Shown here: positions 17,909-27,575 of the stretch, one piece after another
Numbering within the stretch: position 1 is the stretch's first letter
Layout: every line of letters begins with the position of its first letter
Assembly (NCBI RefSeq): GCF_014117325.1
Contig: NZ_CP059732.1
Span: 2,679,001-2,743,000, forward strand
Reading direction: 5' to 3'
DNA: 64,000 nt
Source of the DNA: Spirosoma foliorum
GTDB taxonomy: Bacteria; Bacteroidota; Bacteroidia; Cytophagales; Spirosomataceae
Program-made: the position numbers and the translations under genes
Notes under the pieces: generated by a model
What the model was told of the DNA's origin: nothing
The model's database searches: none
Seen by the model: only the letters and a program-made list of their open reading frames with translations

Positions 17909-18547
17909 ATGACGAAAATAAATGTGGCTGTTTTGGTCTATCCAGGTTTTGAACTGATTGATATGAATGGCCCGATCGATGTGTTTGTAAAAGCGAATCG
18001 CTACAATCAGCACAAGAACGTGTACCAGGTATTCACGGTTGCTGAGTCGCTTGATGAAATCAGAAGCGAACATTCGACAGTGCGCATAACGCCAGACTAT
18101 GCACTCAGTAATAGCCCTCAGCCCGATATTATCGTCATTCCAGGAAAGATCATGTCTACCGATAGTCCAGAGGGATTTGGTAGCGTCTCTAACGAGTTAA
18201 TCACTTGGATAAAAAAGCAGGCTCAACATACCGGAATAACCATCATGTCTGTTTGTGTAGGTATCTACATTCTCGCAAAAACTGGTTTGCTAGCCAATAG
18301 GAGAGCAACAACACATTGGCTCTCAATAAGCGATGTCCAAGAGCAGTATCCTGATATCATGCTTGTAAAAAATGTACGTTTTGTGCCCGATGGGAATATC
18401 ATAACGACAGGTGGTGTCACCTCAGGTATTGACGGCGCACTTTACCTGCTTGAAACTATGGAGGACCCTGATTTTTCACAAAAGATTGCTGATATAATGG
18501 TTTATAACCGGGAAGCACCTTTGCCCCCTAATACGCTCCTGACTTGA
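17909..18547 (+). CDS. DJ-1/PfpI family protein
   Basis: This 212-residue protein has the class-I glutamine amidotransferase-like fold of the DJ-1/PfpI family. VAVLVYPGFELIDMNGPIDVF opens it, and a nucleophile elbow SVCVGIYILAKTGLL contains the candidate cysteine near residue 115. The following RRATTHW motif is shared with isonitrile hydratase-like and AraC-associated members. Members include hydratases, glyoxalases and sensors, and the exact reaction is not clear. It sits in the tyrosinase gene group and may detoxify a reactive product. Confidence 0.82.
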   Translation: MTKINVAVLVYPGFELIDMNGPIDVFVKANRYNQHKNVYQVFTVAESLDEIRSEHSTVRITPDYALSNSPQPDIIVIPGKIMSTDSPEGFGSVSNELITWIKKQAQHTGITIMSVCVGIYILAKTGLLANRRATTHWLSISDVQEQYPDIMLVKNVRFVPDGNIITTGGVTSGIDGALYLLETMEDPDFSQKIADIMVYNREAPLPPNTLLT

Positions 18548-18717
18548 CCCTTTTATGGGTCGGTGTCTATACAAAGGCAATAAAGCAAACCTACAGCCAT
18601 CACTGGTTAGAGGCTTTTAGATTCTATTTTAACGGTAGAAAAAAGGTTTTTTTTCGCAATAGAATAAATATATATGCACTTTTAACTCCAAGTTTTAAAT
18701 CCTAAACTATTTGTATT

Positions 18718-19011
18718 ATGAGCTGTTACAAATCGGCCTCTGCCGTTGAAGAAAACGGAATAGCTGGACCTCTACTAGTTGTCAAAGTAGAAGCGTTTTC
18801 TGGGATTGTTGCTCCAACTTTAAAAAAAGGAACACCCCCATTTCATCCTGCTAACGTTTTCCCCGTTACAATTGAACATTCAGTACCAGCTGGTGCAACC
18901 ATTACCCATTTGGAAGCAACGCAGAATCTGACAAAAGTGGGCGAATTCGAGTACGTGGTTATTCATTGTGGGGACGATAAAGGCACGCGTATTCCCGTTA
19001 CGAAGTCATAA
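18718..19011 (+). CDS. Small hypothetical protein
   Basis: This 97-residue protein is not recognised. It is beta-rich, with strands such as LLVVKVEAF and FEYVVIHCGDD and a central proline/histidine loop (GTPPFHPANVFPVTIEH). The gene has its own 170-bp AT-rich upstream region and ends just before a clear terminator (19064-19093), so it may be a separate transcript or the tail of the tyrosinase group. Confidence 0.55.
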   Translation: MSCYKSASAVEENGIAGPLLVVKVEAFSGIVAPTLKKGTPPFHPANVFPVTIEHSVPAGATITHLEATQNLTKVGEFEYVVIHCGDDKGTRIPVTKS

Positions 19012-19063
19012 TATTTGTTTTTTGTAGCTGATAACCTACAGAATATTATTGTTTCAACATAAA

Positions 19064-19093
19064 GACGCTCTGGCAGCAGCCAGGGCGTTTTTT
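19064..19093 (+). terminator. Rho-independent terminator
   Basis: The stem cgctctgg/ccagggcg (19066-19073 and 19080-19087) with a six-base loop and one G-T pair is followed by a run of six Ts. It lies about 55 bp after the small protein stop at 19011. Confidence 0.85.
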
Positions 19094-19189
19094 GACTCAT
19101 ATCTACCAAGTAATATCAGGTAACGATTAGTCTTGCTACTTTTTTTTGGACAAAAAGCTAAGTAACGTGAATTCGGGATTAGATTTGAA

Positions 19190-20019
19190 CAGGCTTAACA
19201 AATACGCAGGGTTTGGTATCATAAAAATGGTAAGCTACTAAACCGGCCATTGTATGCACCAACGCATTCAGGGGAGACCGGTGACGCGTGTGGTCTACAT
19301 CCTGTACACTCATTAGAATATCATACACCGACTCAATTAAGGCCGCTTTTTTAAACGTAACTTATCATCCAATTCCAGAAGTTGGTTCTTCATATTGCTG
19401 CGTACTTTGGTCACCAGTCGTAAGCCCTGCTGATAAAACTCCTCGAAGAGCTTGCTCAAGTAGCCTTTTTCGGCATAACAGCGGCCCTGGAAGCGACCCA
19501 ATAATTGGCGTAACACCGCATCATTATTGTCCGAAACGTTGGCAGGTGTAATGAGAAAGTTCATGATCTGGCCTAACTCATTGATAATAAGATGAAGTTT
19601 GAGACCATAAAACTAGCCCGTCGAGGATTTACCCCGCCCAGTGATAGCAGCAAAGACTTTATTACTAGTAATACGTTTATTGTCGCAGTCGGGCAGTTTC
19701 TTCGAATCGGCAAAGTAGCAACCCGTGCGCTTACTGCTCAAACAAAGATACTTGGTTAGCATATGCAGGGTGGCTGCTTGCCGGGGCAATAACTCAATAA
19801 GTCGGCCATAACTGACCAGTTTAGGAAAGTAAGTAGCCATCTGGTTGAGACCAGTCGCTGATAATAGTATTGGAAGTTTTTGTAGCCCGAATGATGATAA
19901 TAGACGAGCAAGGTGATAATCTCACTGGCTGTCAGATCGGTTTGCCGAGTGGGTTGTCCTGACTCGGTTAGGGTACGACTAGCCAGCCATTGCTCGAACG
20001 GGGTAACAAAATCATCCAC
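19190..20019 (-). pseudogene. IS982-family transposase, frameshifted
   Basis: Three minus-strand frames together make an IS982-type transposase. The N-terminal segment (from 20019) has LTASEIITLLVYYHHSGYKNFQYYY. The middle (19840-19613) has YFPKLVSYGRLIELLP and YFADSKKLPDCDNKR. The C-terminal part has MNFLITPANVSDN, then RLVTKVRSNMKN, continuing to about 19190 with SVYDILMSVQDVDHTRHRS. Stops and frame changes separate the parts, so no full-length enzyme can be made. Confidence 0.75.
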
Positions 20020-20234
20020 AGTGATAAAGATTTCAATGAGTTTTTCTTCGCAGATTTGCGTTTACATAGGGGTTACATAGTAGATAAGTTGGCTTCGACA
20101 CCACAAATCTATCTGATTAGCCCCTATTGCACTTTTTAGCTATTCCTAATCCAGAACTCATGTTAATCTATAAAGTTAGTCTTGTATTTGATGACCTACG
20201 ATTAAATAAAATACGGGTATTATTCTTAGTTGAA

Positions 20235-21417
20235 ATGAATCCTAGCACTAATTATTTCAATGAACTTCATTCCGAAGAAGTACAAGAGTTAATGGCTCGA
20301 CCACCAAAATGGTTGTTGCACTGAGGAATTACAGTTATTTTTTTAATTGTAACACTGCTAATTACCGGAACATGGGTAATTCATTATCCTGAATTAGTAT
20401 CTGCATCTTTTAAATTCATCCCTGTTAAAACACCTAAGGTGGTTTTGACCCATACGGATGGTAAACTAATAAGATTATTTGTAGAGGAAGGACAATCTGT
20501 ACAGAATGGTCAGACGCTTGGATATATCGAAAGTACAGCCCGGCATAGTAATGTTCTGCTTTTATCGCATATGCTTACAAAAGCATTGACAATAGCTAGT
20601 AAAGGAAACCTGGAAACACTGAGTCATTTAAATTTAGCGAACTTCAGCCAACTGGGTGAGTTACAAAATGCTTACCAAGAATTTGATCAGTCACATATAC
20701 AGCTTAAGGCCTATTCAACTAACGGTTTTTATTGCCAGAAAAAAAATATTCTTCTTCAGGAAATCAAAGATTTGTAAGCATTAGCTGAAAACTTACAGAT
20801 ACAACATGAAATTCAGGCAAAGGATATAGTGCTTGCTCAAGAAGATTATGATATCCAACTCAAATTAGTAAATGATAAGGTTATTGCTCCATTAGAATTA
20901 AAGCGTGAAGAAAGTAAAAACAATGCTCGAAGACTGCCATATCAACAAACCAGTGCCGCCTTAATTACTAATTTGACATCTTAACGAGCCAAACAAAAAG
21001 AAATTTTAGAATTGGATAAAGATGTTGTCGAAGCACGCGTCAAGTTTATCCAAGCTATTAATACACTCCAAAGTGCAAATAGCTCCACCTAATTTCGATT
21101 ACTTCGGTGAATTAAGAGTGCCACAACGTAATGCAGGTATAGTGCAAATTGGGCAAGAGGTATTGATTAAATTCGCTGGATATCCATACCAGGAATATGG
21201 AGTAGTAAGAGGACGTATAACAACCTTTGCGGATATGTCCTTAAATAACAGTGTTTTTCTGGCAAAAGTTACTTTGCTTGATGGGTTAAAAACTACTTAT
21301 GGAAGAAGAATTTCATACAAAACAGGATTGATTGCCTTAGCCAAGATTATTACTGACGATAGCCGATTGCTCATGAAGTTATTTTACCAATTAAGAAAGG
21401 GTGCAAATGGTAGATGA
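20235..21417 (+). pseudogene. Decayed HlyD-family membrane fusion protein
   Basis: From the ATG at 20235 the frame reads NPSTNYFNELHSEEVQELM, then a TGA, then a hydrophobic helix (TVIFLIVTLLITGTWVIHY). After this come the biotinyl-lipoyl-like HTDGKLIRLFVEEGQSVQNGQ and a coiled-coil region with two more in-frame stops (20775 and 20982). The C-terminal part (21080-21417) is in a different frame and appears to have lost an internal segment. Such HlyD proteins usually export bacteriocins or lanthipeptides in Bacteroidota. This remnant may once have belonged to the lanthipeptide genes now at 28-33 kb. Confidence 0.75.
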
Positions 21418-21649
21418 AAATAGATCAAAATAAACTATGTTCGAAATCTGTTGCCTATTCGGTGCAGTCTTAGGTATTGGGGAGACACATGACGGTCGTT
21501 AGAGCAGGGTTAACCACAGATACCTAAGGAAAAGATAGCGCCCCTAATATGATTAATGGCTATTCTCCAACAAATTGGTCTCCTGAGCCCCTAGAGTGCT
21601 CCCGTTTAGCCTGTCATGTTTAATTGTATATTTCGGAGAGGTCGGTTCA

Positions 21650-21960
21650 GCGTCAATCTAAGGGAGTCGTCCAATTTCGGGTTAACACCTGCAGGCGTAA
21701 TAGATTAAATTTTGCTTTGCCATACATGATTCGCTTGATAGTCTTTAGCCGGTTTACTTGCCCCTCAGTTTGGTCATTACTCCACTCCGATCGAAACGCT
21801 TCTTTAACAGCGGCAAAGTCCTGACGCATCCCTCGCACAAACCCACTCAAGACAGGTATCCTTTCGGCATCGGCACACCAGCTAGCTAACTCGTCCGCTT
21901 GCCGATCCTGTATGAGTTGCTTGAAACATAAACTCAGCTGATGCACCTGACTAATCAATT
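21650..21960 (-). pseudogene. ISL3-family transposase C-terminal fragment
   Basis: The minus-strand frame includes GFVRGMRQDFAAVKEAF and EWSNDQTEGQVNRLKTIKRIMYGKAKFNLLRLQVL, the conserved end of ISL3-type transposases (WSNGxxEGxxNRLKxIKRxxYGRA). The rest of the enzyme is absent. Confidence 0.75.
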
Positions 21961-22022
21961 CATTTCAAGGTACGATATCCTATAGCGATATAACTAGGAT
22001 CACAGAAAATACTAGATTTCAC

Positions 22023-22286
22023 TTGAGATCTGCACATCAAATTCTGACGGCATTATACCCTGAGAGATTAGAGTTTTTAACAGAACTCGATGAGTTGTTG
22101 GTAAGATTAGAATTTGGTTTGCCTAAATCTGCATTAGTTCTACTACAGGTCCCAATTAAGCTAACACGTGGGCAATATCTAAATCTTCATCAAAGTGATT
22201 GTTTGGCTGTAAAGGAAGTTTTGAACTTTCTTCAAGAGGATTTGGAGAGGTTAGTCTTTGTTCAACTCCTCAGCCAGTTGAGCTAG
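22023..22286 (+). pseudogene. Orphan gene fragment, perhaps from a helicase-like protein
   Basis: An 87-residue frame with normal protein-like composition (LTALYPERLEFLTELDELLVRLEFGLP, and LTRGQYLNLHQ) lacks an obvious start context and sits in IS debris. The pattern recalls a C-terminal region of large ATP-dependent helicase-like proteins, but I cannot confirm that. It is probably a remnant. Confidence 0.35.
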
Positions 22287-22551
22287 CTGTTGGTTGGTTA
22301 AGCGGCTATTGGGAACAGGCGGTTTATACAAAGCTAAAGCTGCACTAGCATCTTGCCTATATTTTCAGTGTTTGGCTAACCTAGCCTTAAACTAGGCCCA
22401 AGAATCTGAGCGATTTTGGTTTGTTTCCAGTCAGCCTAATTTAGTTCTGGGCATCGCCAATGTAATAATTCACAGGAAGAAGGCTTGTAAGCTGCTATGG
22501 CTAGCCAAGAACTATTCATTACAAACCTACTCACGAGTCAATAGTAATTCG
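22287..22551. other. Intergenic debris
   Basis: No coding frame is supportable here. The sequence probably contains degraded mobile-element DNA, and it abuts the 3' end of the membrane protease gene. Confidence 0.4.
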
Positions 22552-23736
22552 CTATATGTGTAAATTTAGCCTTCTATTAACTAACTCACTTATAGTCATT
22601 TGCAAAAAAAGTAATATCCCTAATACTATCAATAAAGCTATAAAAATATAAGTCATAATTGCTAGTATATTATTCGTATAAGAAGTAACAAAAAAAGCTG
22701 GTAAAGCGAAAGCAAGAGCATTTAAAAAAAGTAAGAAAAAACTTGGTTTAGTATAGCTTTTTGAAAATATATCTAAAATTTTGTCATCATCTTCCTGCAT
22801 TCTATACTGTAAAAGTTTATTGATCGTATTTAACCGTATATCATTTTGGGATGAATTGATATCTTTATCTCGAAATATTTTTAATATATATGAATTCTCA
22901 TCAATGAATTTCACATCTTCGTCATCAAGGTAAAGGAACGCGAAAGCGTCAGCTTGAATCTCATCGTTCAATTTCTGGTTTTTGTTATCCTTATTTTGTT
23001 CGACTATTCCAATACCTATCAGGAATAAGATAACGAATAACGGATATAGTGTACTGAATTTTAAATCGAAGATAAAATAGATTGATAGTAAAAAAACTAT
23101 ATGTACTTTTAAGCCATTTTTTGCAAAAAAATTAAAACTAGTTGCGCTTAAAGCGGCATGGCCTAACTCGTGAAATAAGTTGAATTTTTGAAAAGAGCTT
23201 GTTTCACCGGGAGGTGAATTTAAAAATATATATGATCCAAATAGCGCCATATGATAGCAAATAGCATTCTCTGCGATTTTACCTGTTCCATTCAATGATA
23301 CCGAATATAAGTGTACTATATCATTAAGTTGAACATTTCTAACCCCTAATAAGTTAAACCATTTTTGAAAAAAAAATTTATTAATATCTAAATACTGCTC
23401 ATAAGGTAGGTAATTGCTTAAAAGGTATTTCTTTAATTTAAAATTTGGAAGATCCTGCTCGTACTTAAAAATAAACCCTGATAAAACTTTGAGTCGTAAG
23501 TATATTATCCGAATTAATCCAAAAATTTCATTTATAAATTGATTCAGAAGGAATGCTAAGAATATTATTAGCGGTGAAGCCCAATTTAGTTCTCTTAATG
23601 ATAAAATTGTAAAAAAAAACATTAATGGGCGCTCTCGTAACACACCATTTAACAACGCTCGTATAAAATCTATTTTATTTCGACTCCATATATAAGAAAT
23701 AATACTCCTTCTACTTTCGTCACTAGTAACGTCCAT
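22552..23736 (-). CDS. Membrane-embedded zinc metalloprotease (M48-like)
   Basis: This 394-residue protein has a gluzincin-type motif HELGH (residues 189-193, in FNLFHELGHAAL) and a candidate third ligand in NDEIQADAF (E259, with D263), as in M48-like peptidases. Hydrophobic helices lie near 37-80, 211-245 (just after the active site) and 340-385. It would thus act at or in the membrane. It is the last gene of a six-gene minus-strand cassette, 2 bp after an unknown 120-residue protein and downstream of an AAA+ ATPase. M48-like proteases cleave membrane or lipidated proteins. Here the substrate is unknown. Confidence 0.75.
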   Translation of the reverse strand: MDVTSDESRRSIISYIWSRNKIDFIRALLNGVLRERPLMFFFTILSLRELNWASPLIIFLAFLLNQFINEIFGLIRIIYLRLKVLSGFIFKYEQDLPNFKLKKYLLSNYLPYEQYLDINKFFFQKWFNLLGVRNVQLNDIVHLYSVSLNGTGKIAENAICYHMALFGSYIFLNSPPGETSSFQKFNLFHELGHAALSATSFNFFAKNGLKVHIVFLLSIYFIFDLKFSTLYPLFVILFLIGIGIVEQNKDNKNQKLNDEIQADAFAFLYLDDEDVKFIDENSYILKIFRDKDINSSQNDIRLNTINKLLQYRMQEDDDKILDIFSKSYTKPSFFLLFLNALAFALPAFFVTSYTNNILAIMTYIFIALLIVLGILLFLQMTISELVNRRLNLHI

Positions 23737-23738
23737 TG

Positions 23739-24101
23739 TTATATATTTTCAGGTTGCCTATTTATGTCTACTATGTATCTTATTATTTTCTCTTTTTTGA
23801 TTTCAGATAATTCAATATTAATTTGAGGATTATTAATAATGTTTATTGATATATTATTTACGGTTGCAGAATTTTCGTCTTTTTCTTTTAAAAAATTATA
23901 TATGTTAATTATTGCATCAGTAAATGCGGCGGCATTTATTAGTATACTAACTATTTGAGATATATCTAAATTGGATCCTCCTGTAGCCCTAATTGACTCT
24001 ACAGGTCCAGAGATAATATTATTTACATTTGCTTCTCCAACTACACTACATTCACCAGGGAAGATTGTTTTTAAGGTATCGTATTTCAAATTTGTAGACA
24101 T
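23739..24101 (-). CDS. Hypothetical protein, partner of the membrane protease
   Basis: This 120-residue protein has no recognised family. It has a Gly/Asn-rich N-terminal half, a short hydrophobic helix (ISQIVSILINAAAFTDAIINIYNFL) and a beta-rich Asn/Ile C-terminal part (NNISINIINNPQINIEL). Its stop is 2 bp from the protease start, which implies co-translation and related function. It may be a regulator, substrate or adaptor of the protease. Confidence 0.55.
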   Translation of the reverse strand: MSTNLKYDTLKTIFPGECSVVGEANVNNIISGPVESIRATGGSNLDISQIVSILINAAAFTDAIINIYNFLKEKDENSATVNNISINIINNPQINIELSEIKKEKIIRYIVDINRQPENI

Positions 24102-24259
24102 ATTAACAATATTTAGGAGATTTTCTGTATTAGATTTTTATCTTAATTAGTTAAAATAAGCCATTTGATTTGGTATTTGTCAGTTATATTTTAGCCTAAA
24201 AATAAAGATCCTATAATTGACTTCTTAATTTAGAAGCGTTCGGAATATTTTGGCAGGAC

Positions 24260-25387
24260 TCAACCAATACTTGATGGATTAGGTAATTCATTTACTTGAG
24301 CTTGACCTGAGTCAATATGCGATTTTAATTTGTTTATTAATTCACCTTCCTCGGTAGCCTCTAGCGTTTCTACAAAACCAGTGGTTCTGGATTGTTTGAT
24401 GCGTGCAATGCCATTAAGCAAATCTTTAAGCGTTATTGGGTCGACATTATTCAGCGCGCATTTTACGGCTGTGTTTACAATGGCATTTTTAATGTCTCTC
24501 CCACAAATGTTGTCTACTTCAGCCAATGTTTGTATGAGTACATCTTCCGAAAGAGGAAGCTCTTTGGGTAAATGGGCGGTCCATAGTTGAGCACGTGCTT
24601 CTGTATCAGGTAAAGGGAAATGGATATTATATACTCTGGTATCAAAAGCTTTATCATAGTTTTCTATCAAATTTGTGGCAAAAATTACAGTTCCTTTAAA
24701 CTGACCTATTGATATAAGCAATTGACTGCGCATCGAGTTAATGGCCTGCTCAGAACCTTGGGTAACGTTTGTTAAGCGCTTTGATAATAAAGAGTCCGCT
24801 TCATCAATAAATAAGACCGCATTATTGCGTTCAGCGGCCAAAAATAAAGCTTCTACATTTTTAGGGCCTTCCCCATGATACTTGCTTTCAATCTGGGCGT
24901 AACTAGCCACTATAATATTTTTGCCTAGGTAGCTAGCAATTGCATGGGCGGCCAATGTTTTTCCAGTACCAGGCTCTCCATAAAAGTTTAACGCCGTTTT
25001 AGGGAAGGGCTCGATTGATTTAAGGTTCCATTCATTAAAGACTTTGGCTTCTACTTTTATTAAATCGATGCAAGTAAGAAGGTCTTCCTTAACACTTCTG
25101 GGTAAAATTAAGAAGTCAAAATTATATAACGGTGATTGTGCTTTATATTGAGTTGACCGCTTTTCTACCGATATATTATCATTTTCTACTGATTCGCCTT
25201 TATGGGGATCACTAGAAGCAGTAGCCTGCATTAATGATGGAGTACCGATACTAATTTTTATTTCTTTAATATTAGCAGATTTACACAGGTCTTCTACTGT
25301 TGTGATTAGCCTAGAACGGTATATAGCCGCAGTAGTCGTTTTAACAGTATCAGGAATGCCTTCAATTAATATATTTAATGGCTTCAT
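24260..25387 (-). CDS. AAA+ ATPase
   Basis: This 375-residue protein carries a single classical AAA+ module. It has Walker A GEPGTGKT (residues 137-144), Walker B VLFIDEAD (191-198), sensor 1 in VIFATN and an arginine-finger region ENYDKAFDTR. The YHGEGPKN segment corresponds to the pore-loop region and resembles SpoVK, CbxX or ClpA-like remodelling ATPases. The N-terminal 85 residues are unassigned, with a weak extra P-loop-like start (IEGIPDTVKT). It is encoded between three small membrane-type proteins and the protease pair. It could remodel or deliver proteins to the protease, which is inference. Confidence 0.85.
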   Translation of the reverse strand: MKPLNILIEGIPDTVKTTTAAIYRSRLITTVEDLCKSANIKEIKISIGTPSLMQATASSDPHKGESVENDNISVEKRSTQYKAQSPLYNFDFLILPRSVKEDLLTCIDLIKVEAKVFNEWNLKSIEPFPKTALNFYGEPGTGKTLAAHAIASYLGKNIIVASYAQIESKYHGEGPKNVEALFLAAERNNAVLFIDEADSLLSKRLTNVTQGSEQAINSMRSQLLISIGQFKGTVIFATNLIENYDKAFDTRVYNIHFPLPDTEARAQLWTAHLPKELPLSEDVLIQTLAEVDNICGRDIKNAIVNTAVKCALNNVDPITLKDLLNGIARIKQSRTTGFVETLEATEEGELINKLKSHIDSGQAQVNELPNPSSIG

Positions 25388-25414
25388 GAGTCATTAAACG
25401 GAGTTTAGTATGGA

Positions 25415-25696
25415 TTAGTAAGTAATTTTAATTTTATCGTTCCATCCAAATTTGGATTGCAGATCTTTATCAAGCTCTTTTGTTTCCCAGGCTTTAGTTG
25501 CTAAAGTAGCACCTTTCTTGGTAAAGACCCCTGCCACTACTTTGTAATTACCATTGTCAAGTTTTTCTTTGATAATCTCTGCATATTTTGCCTCGCTAAC
25601 TTGATTACCATTTAGCCAAGTATAAATATCATTCCAAACCAAGAGAGTAATTACTGCGCCAGCAAATAGTAGCGCTATCAGGGTTTCTATTAGCAT
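25415..25696 (-). CDS. Small membrane protein, paralogue 3 of a tandem set
   Basis: This 93-residue protein has an N-terminal transmembrane helix (LIETLIALLFAGAVITLLVW) and a short C-terminal domain with EKLDNGNYKVVAGVF, ending in KELDKDLQSKFGWNDKIKITY. The two genes upstream share this C-terminal pattern. It lies 27 bp before the AAA+ gene. The family is not recognised. The tandem set may form a membrane scaffold or serve as substrates for the ATPase and protease. Confidence 0.6.
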   Translation of the reverse strand: MLIETLIALLFAGAVITLLVWNDIYTWLNGNQVSEAKYAEIIKEKLDNGNYKVVAGVFTKKGATLATKAWETKELDKDLQSKFGWNDKIKITY

Positions 25697-25704
25697 AAAA
25701 ATAT

Positions 25705-26013
25705 TTATTCGTATATAACAATTTCATTGTCCTTATGGAGGCTTTTTAATTCTTTGTCTATTTTGTTCGACTGTACTTTTCTAGCATCCTTAAGCGTATT
25801 GGTCCTCTTGTTGAAAATCCCCTGAACCGTTTTGTAGTCGCCTGTTTCAAGCTTTTCTTGTAGTGTAAAAGCAATATTATCTTCATCTTCTAGCTTTAAA
25901 TCGTTTCGATCTGTAAACCAGTCAACGATTTCGAGGAACGTTAAAATTAAGACAATAACAACACTTACTGCTGTTGTTGCGGCCAATAGTAAAGCAAATA
26001 ATTCAAGTATCAT
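25705..26013 (-). CDS. Small membrane protein, paralogue 2 of a tandem set
   Basis: This 102-residue protein resembles the next gene. It has an N-terminal hydrophobic helix (LFALLLAATTAVSVVIVLILTFL), then EKLETGDYKTVQGIFNKRTNTL and a C-terminal IDKELKSLHKDNEIVIYE. The match in spacing and ending shows descent from a common ancestor. Spacing to its neighbours is 8 bp and 4 bp, so it is clearly part of the operon. The function is unknown. Confidence 0.6.
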   Translation of the reverse strand: MILELFALLLAATTAVSVVIVLILTFLEIVDWFTDRNDLKLEDEDNIAFTLQEKLETGDYKTVQGIFNKRTNTLKDARKVQSNKIDKELKSLHKDNEIVIYE

Positions 26014-26017
26014 GATT

Positions 26018-26434
26018 TTATTCGAAGATAATTATATCATTTTGGCCAAAAAGATTCTTTAGCTCTAAATCAATATCATGCACGATTAATTTTCTGCCAT
26101 ATAAGGTATTATTTACTTTATGGACAAGCTGATTATTGTTATTTAAAAATACTTGAATAGCAATCCAACCTTGTTCATGAGGTTGTCTTAAAAGTGCACC
26201 TTTTACAACGAGATCTTCTGGTTGATTTTCCACAAAAAACTCAATGACAGATTCATAACTAAGCTTATCTAATACATCTGGCCCAAGAAAAGGGATTTTA
26301 TCTGTTAATTCGATAAATAAATCAACAACGTCATTGAACGCATTTTTTGACTTTCCAGTAATTAAGTCAGATATTCTTTTTAACATTTTTTTACTTATTT
26401 TTGAATTTAACACAAATCTTTTCAGCAAGATCAT
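26018..26434 (-). CDS. Small protein, divergent paralogue 1 of a tandem set
   Basis: This 138-residue protein shares the C-terminal pattern of the two following genes (RQPHEQGWIAIQVFLNNNNQLVHK, then DIDLELKNLFGQNDIIIFE). It lacks a strong transmembrane helix. An internal ATG at 26386 (MLKRISDLITG) is an alternative start. An upstream AT-rich stretch there resembles other translation starts in this genome, so the protein may be about 122 residues. It opens the cassette and follows a nested palindrome at 26471-26504. Confidence 0.55.
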   Translation of the reverse strand: MILLKRFVLNSKISKKMLKRISDLITGKSKNAFNDVVDLFIELTDKIPFLGPDVLDKLSYESVIEFFVENQPEDLVVKGALLRQPHEQGWIAIQVFLNNNNQLVHKVNNTLYGRKLIVHDIDLELKNLFGQNDIIIFE

Positions 26435-26470
26435 GTATATCGGCTTGCTTTGAAATTGAAGAAGACTTGA

Positions 26471-26504
26471 ATTTATCGAAACTTCGATCTAATAAGATCG
26501 ATAA
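26471..26504. promoter_or_regulatory. Nested palindrome upstream of the AAA+/protease cassette
   Basis: Two overlapping inverted repeats occur here: outer arms tttatcga (26471-26478) with tcgataaa (26497-26504), and inner arms tcgatct (26483-26489) with agatcga (26494-26500). The site lies about 40 bp upstream of the first gene of the minus-strand cassette, a natural operator position. Confidence 0.5.
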
Positions 26505-26656
26505 ATAAATGCTTATAAAGCTATTTAAGGACAGGAGCCATTGAAAGTTTATTAGACTAACTTGATGTTTAAATCGACCAAGGCGGGTTTAACATCGACC
26601 AAGCGTAAGGAGCATTATTTATATATTATTGATCCGTGAGTAAGCTTATGATCATC

Positions 26657-27575
26657 GTATCTGATTGTCAGTATGGCAACCTACAAACAATCAGATTAAG
26701 AAGTACTCCGCCGACGTTGTGTTGAACTGGATCATGCGGGTTAGAAGCAGAGTCCTATTTCTTAAGCATTAGGTTTGACTCAAGGCTGGGTGAGTCAGAC
26801 CCTAAAGAAATACCGAGAATGAGGAGCAATTGCCCTGCAATGGCAAAAACCTACTGGAGCACCCACTCGGTTAACAACCGACCAATGCCGTCAGCTGGTG
26901 GATGAACTCAATAAAGGTGCTGAGCATCATGGATTTGTGGGCGCGATTTGGACGCGCCCGCGTGTTAATGAAGTCATCAAGAAATTATTTGGCGTCAGTT
27001 ATGATCCGTCTCAAGTAGGACATAACCTAAAGAAGGTGGGCTGAGTCGACAGAAACCACAGGCTACAGCCCGACAGCAAAATCCTGTGGCAGTGGCACAA
27101 TGGCGCGAAGATCGCTTACCTGAACTCAAAAAAGCTAAAGAGGAGGGGCGGGTGCTTTTATATGTTGATGAGTCAGCCTGTTACCTACTGCTGCTTTTAG
27201 CCAATACGTGGGCTCCTTGCGGGCAGACACCCGTATTTATTGAGCAAGCAGGTCGTGTCCATTTAAGCTTGATTGCCGCGATTGCGCCTAATGGGCGTTT
27301 GTACGTAGCTGGTCAGGATCAGCCTTTTACTAGTGAAGACATCGTCGCTTCGGCGATCCGATTGGTTTCTAAACAAACTTTGCCATCGGTATCGAAAAAG
27401 AAACTTGTTAGTGATTTGGTATGGCGCATCAATTCATCGGAGTGAAGCCATCAAAGACTTACTGCGAACCAAGTCTGGATGGATTCATTTGGTGCGTTTA
27501 CCCGTTTACAGTCCTGAACTTAACCCTGTCGAATTGCTATGGAGTCAACTAAAACGAAGTCTAAAAACCAAGTAA
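26657..27575 (+). pseudogene. IS630-family transposase, broken
   Basis: The plus-strand translation, read across several frameshifts and stops, follows an IS630 transposase. An N-terminal helix-turn-helix part (LGLTQGWVSQTLKKYRE-like) is followed by TRPRVNEVIKKLFG. The DDE domain begins with VLLYVDESACYLLLLLANTWAP and continues to LPVYSPELNPVELLWSQLKR, which contains the final catalytic Glu region. It covers almost the whole element but is disrupted at several points. Confidence 0.75.
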
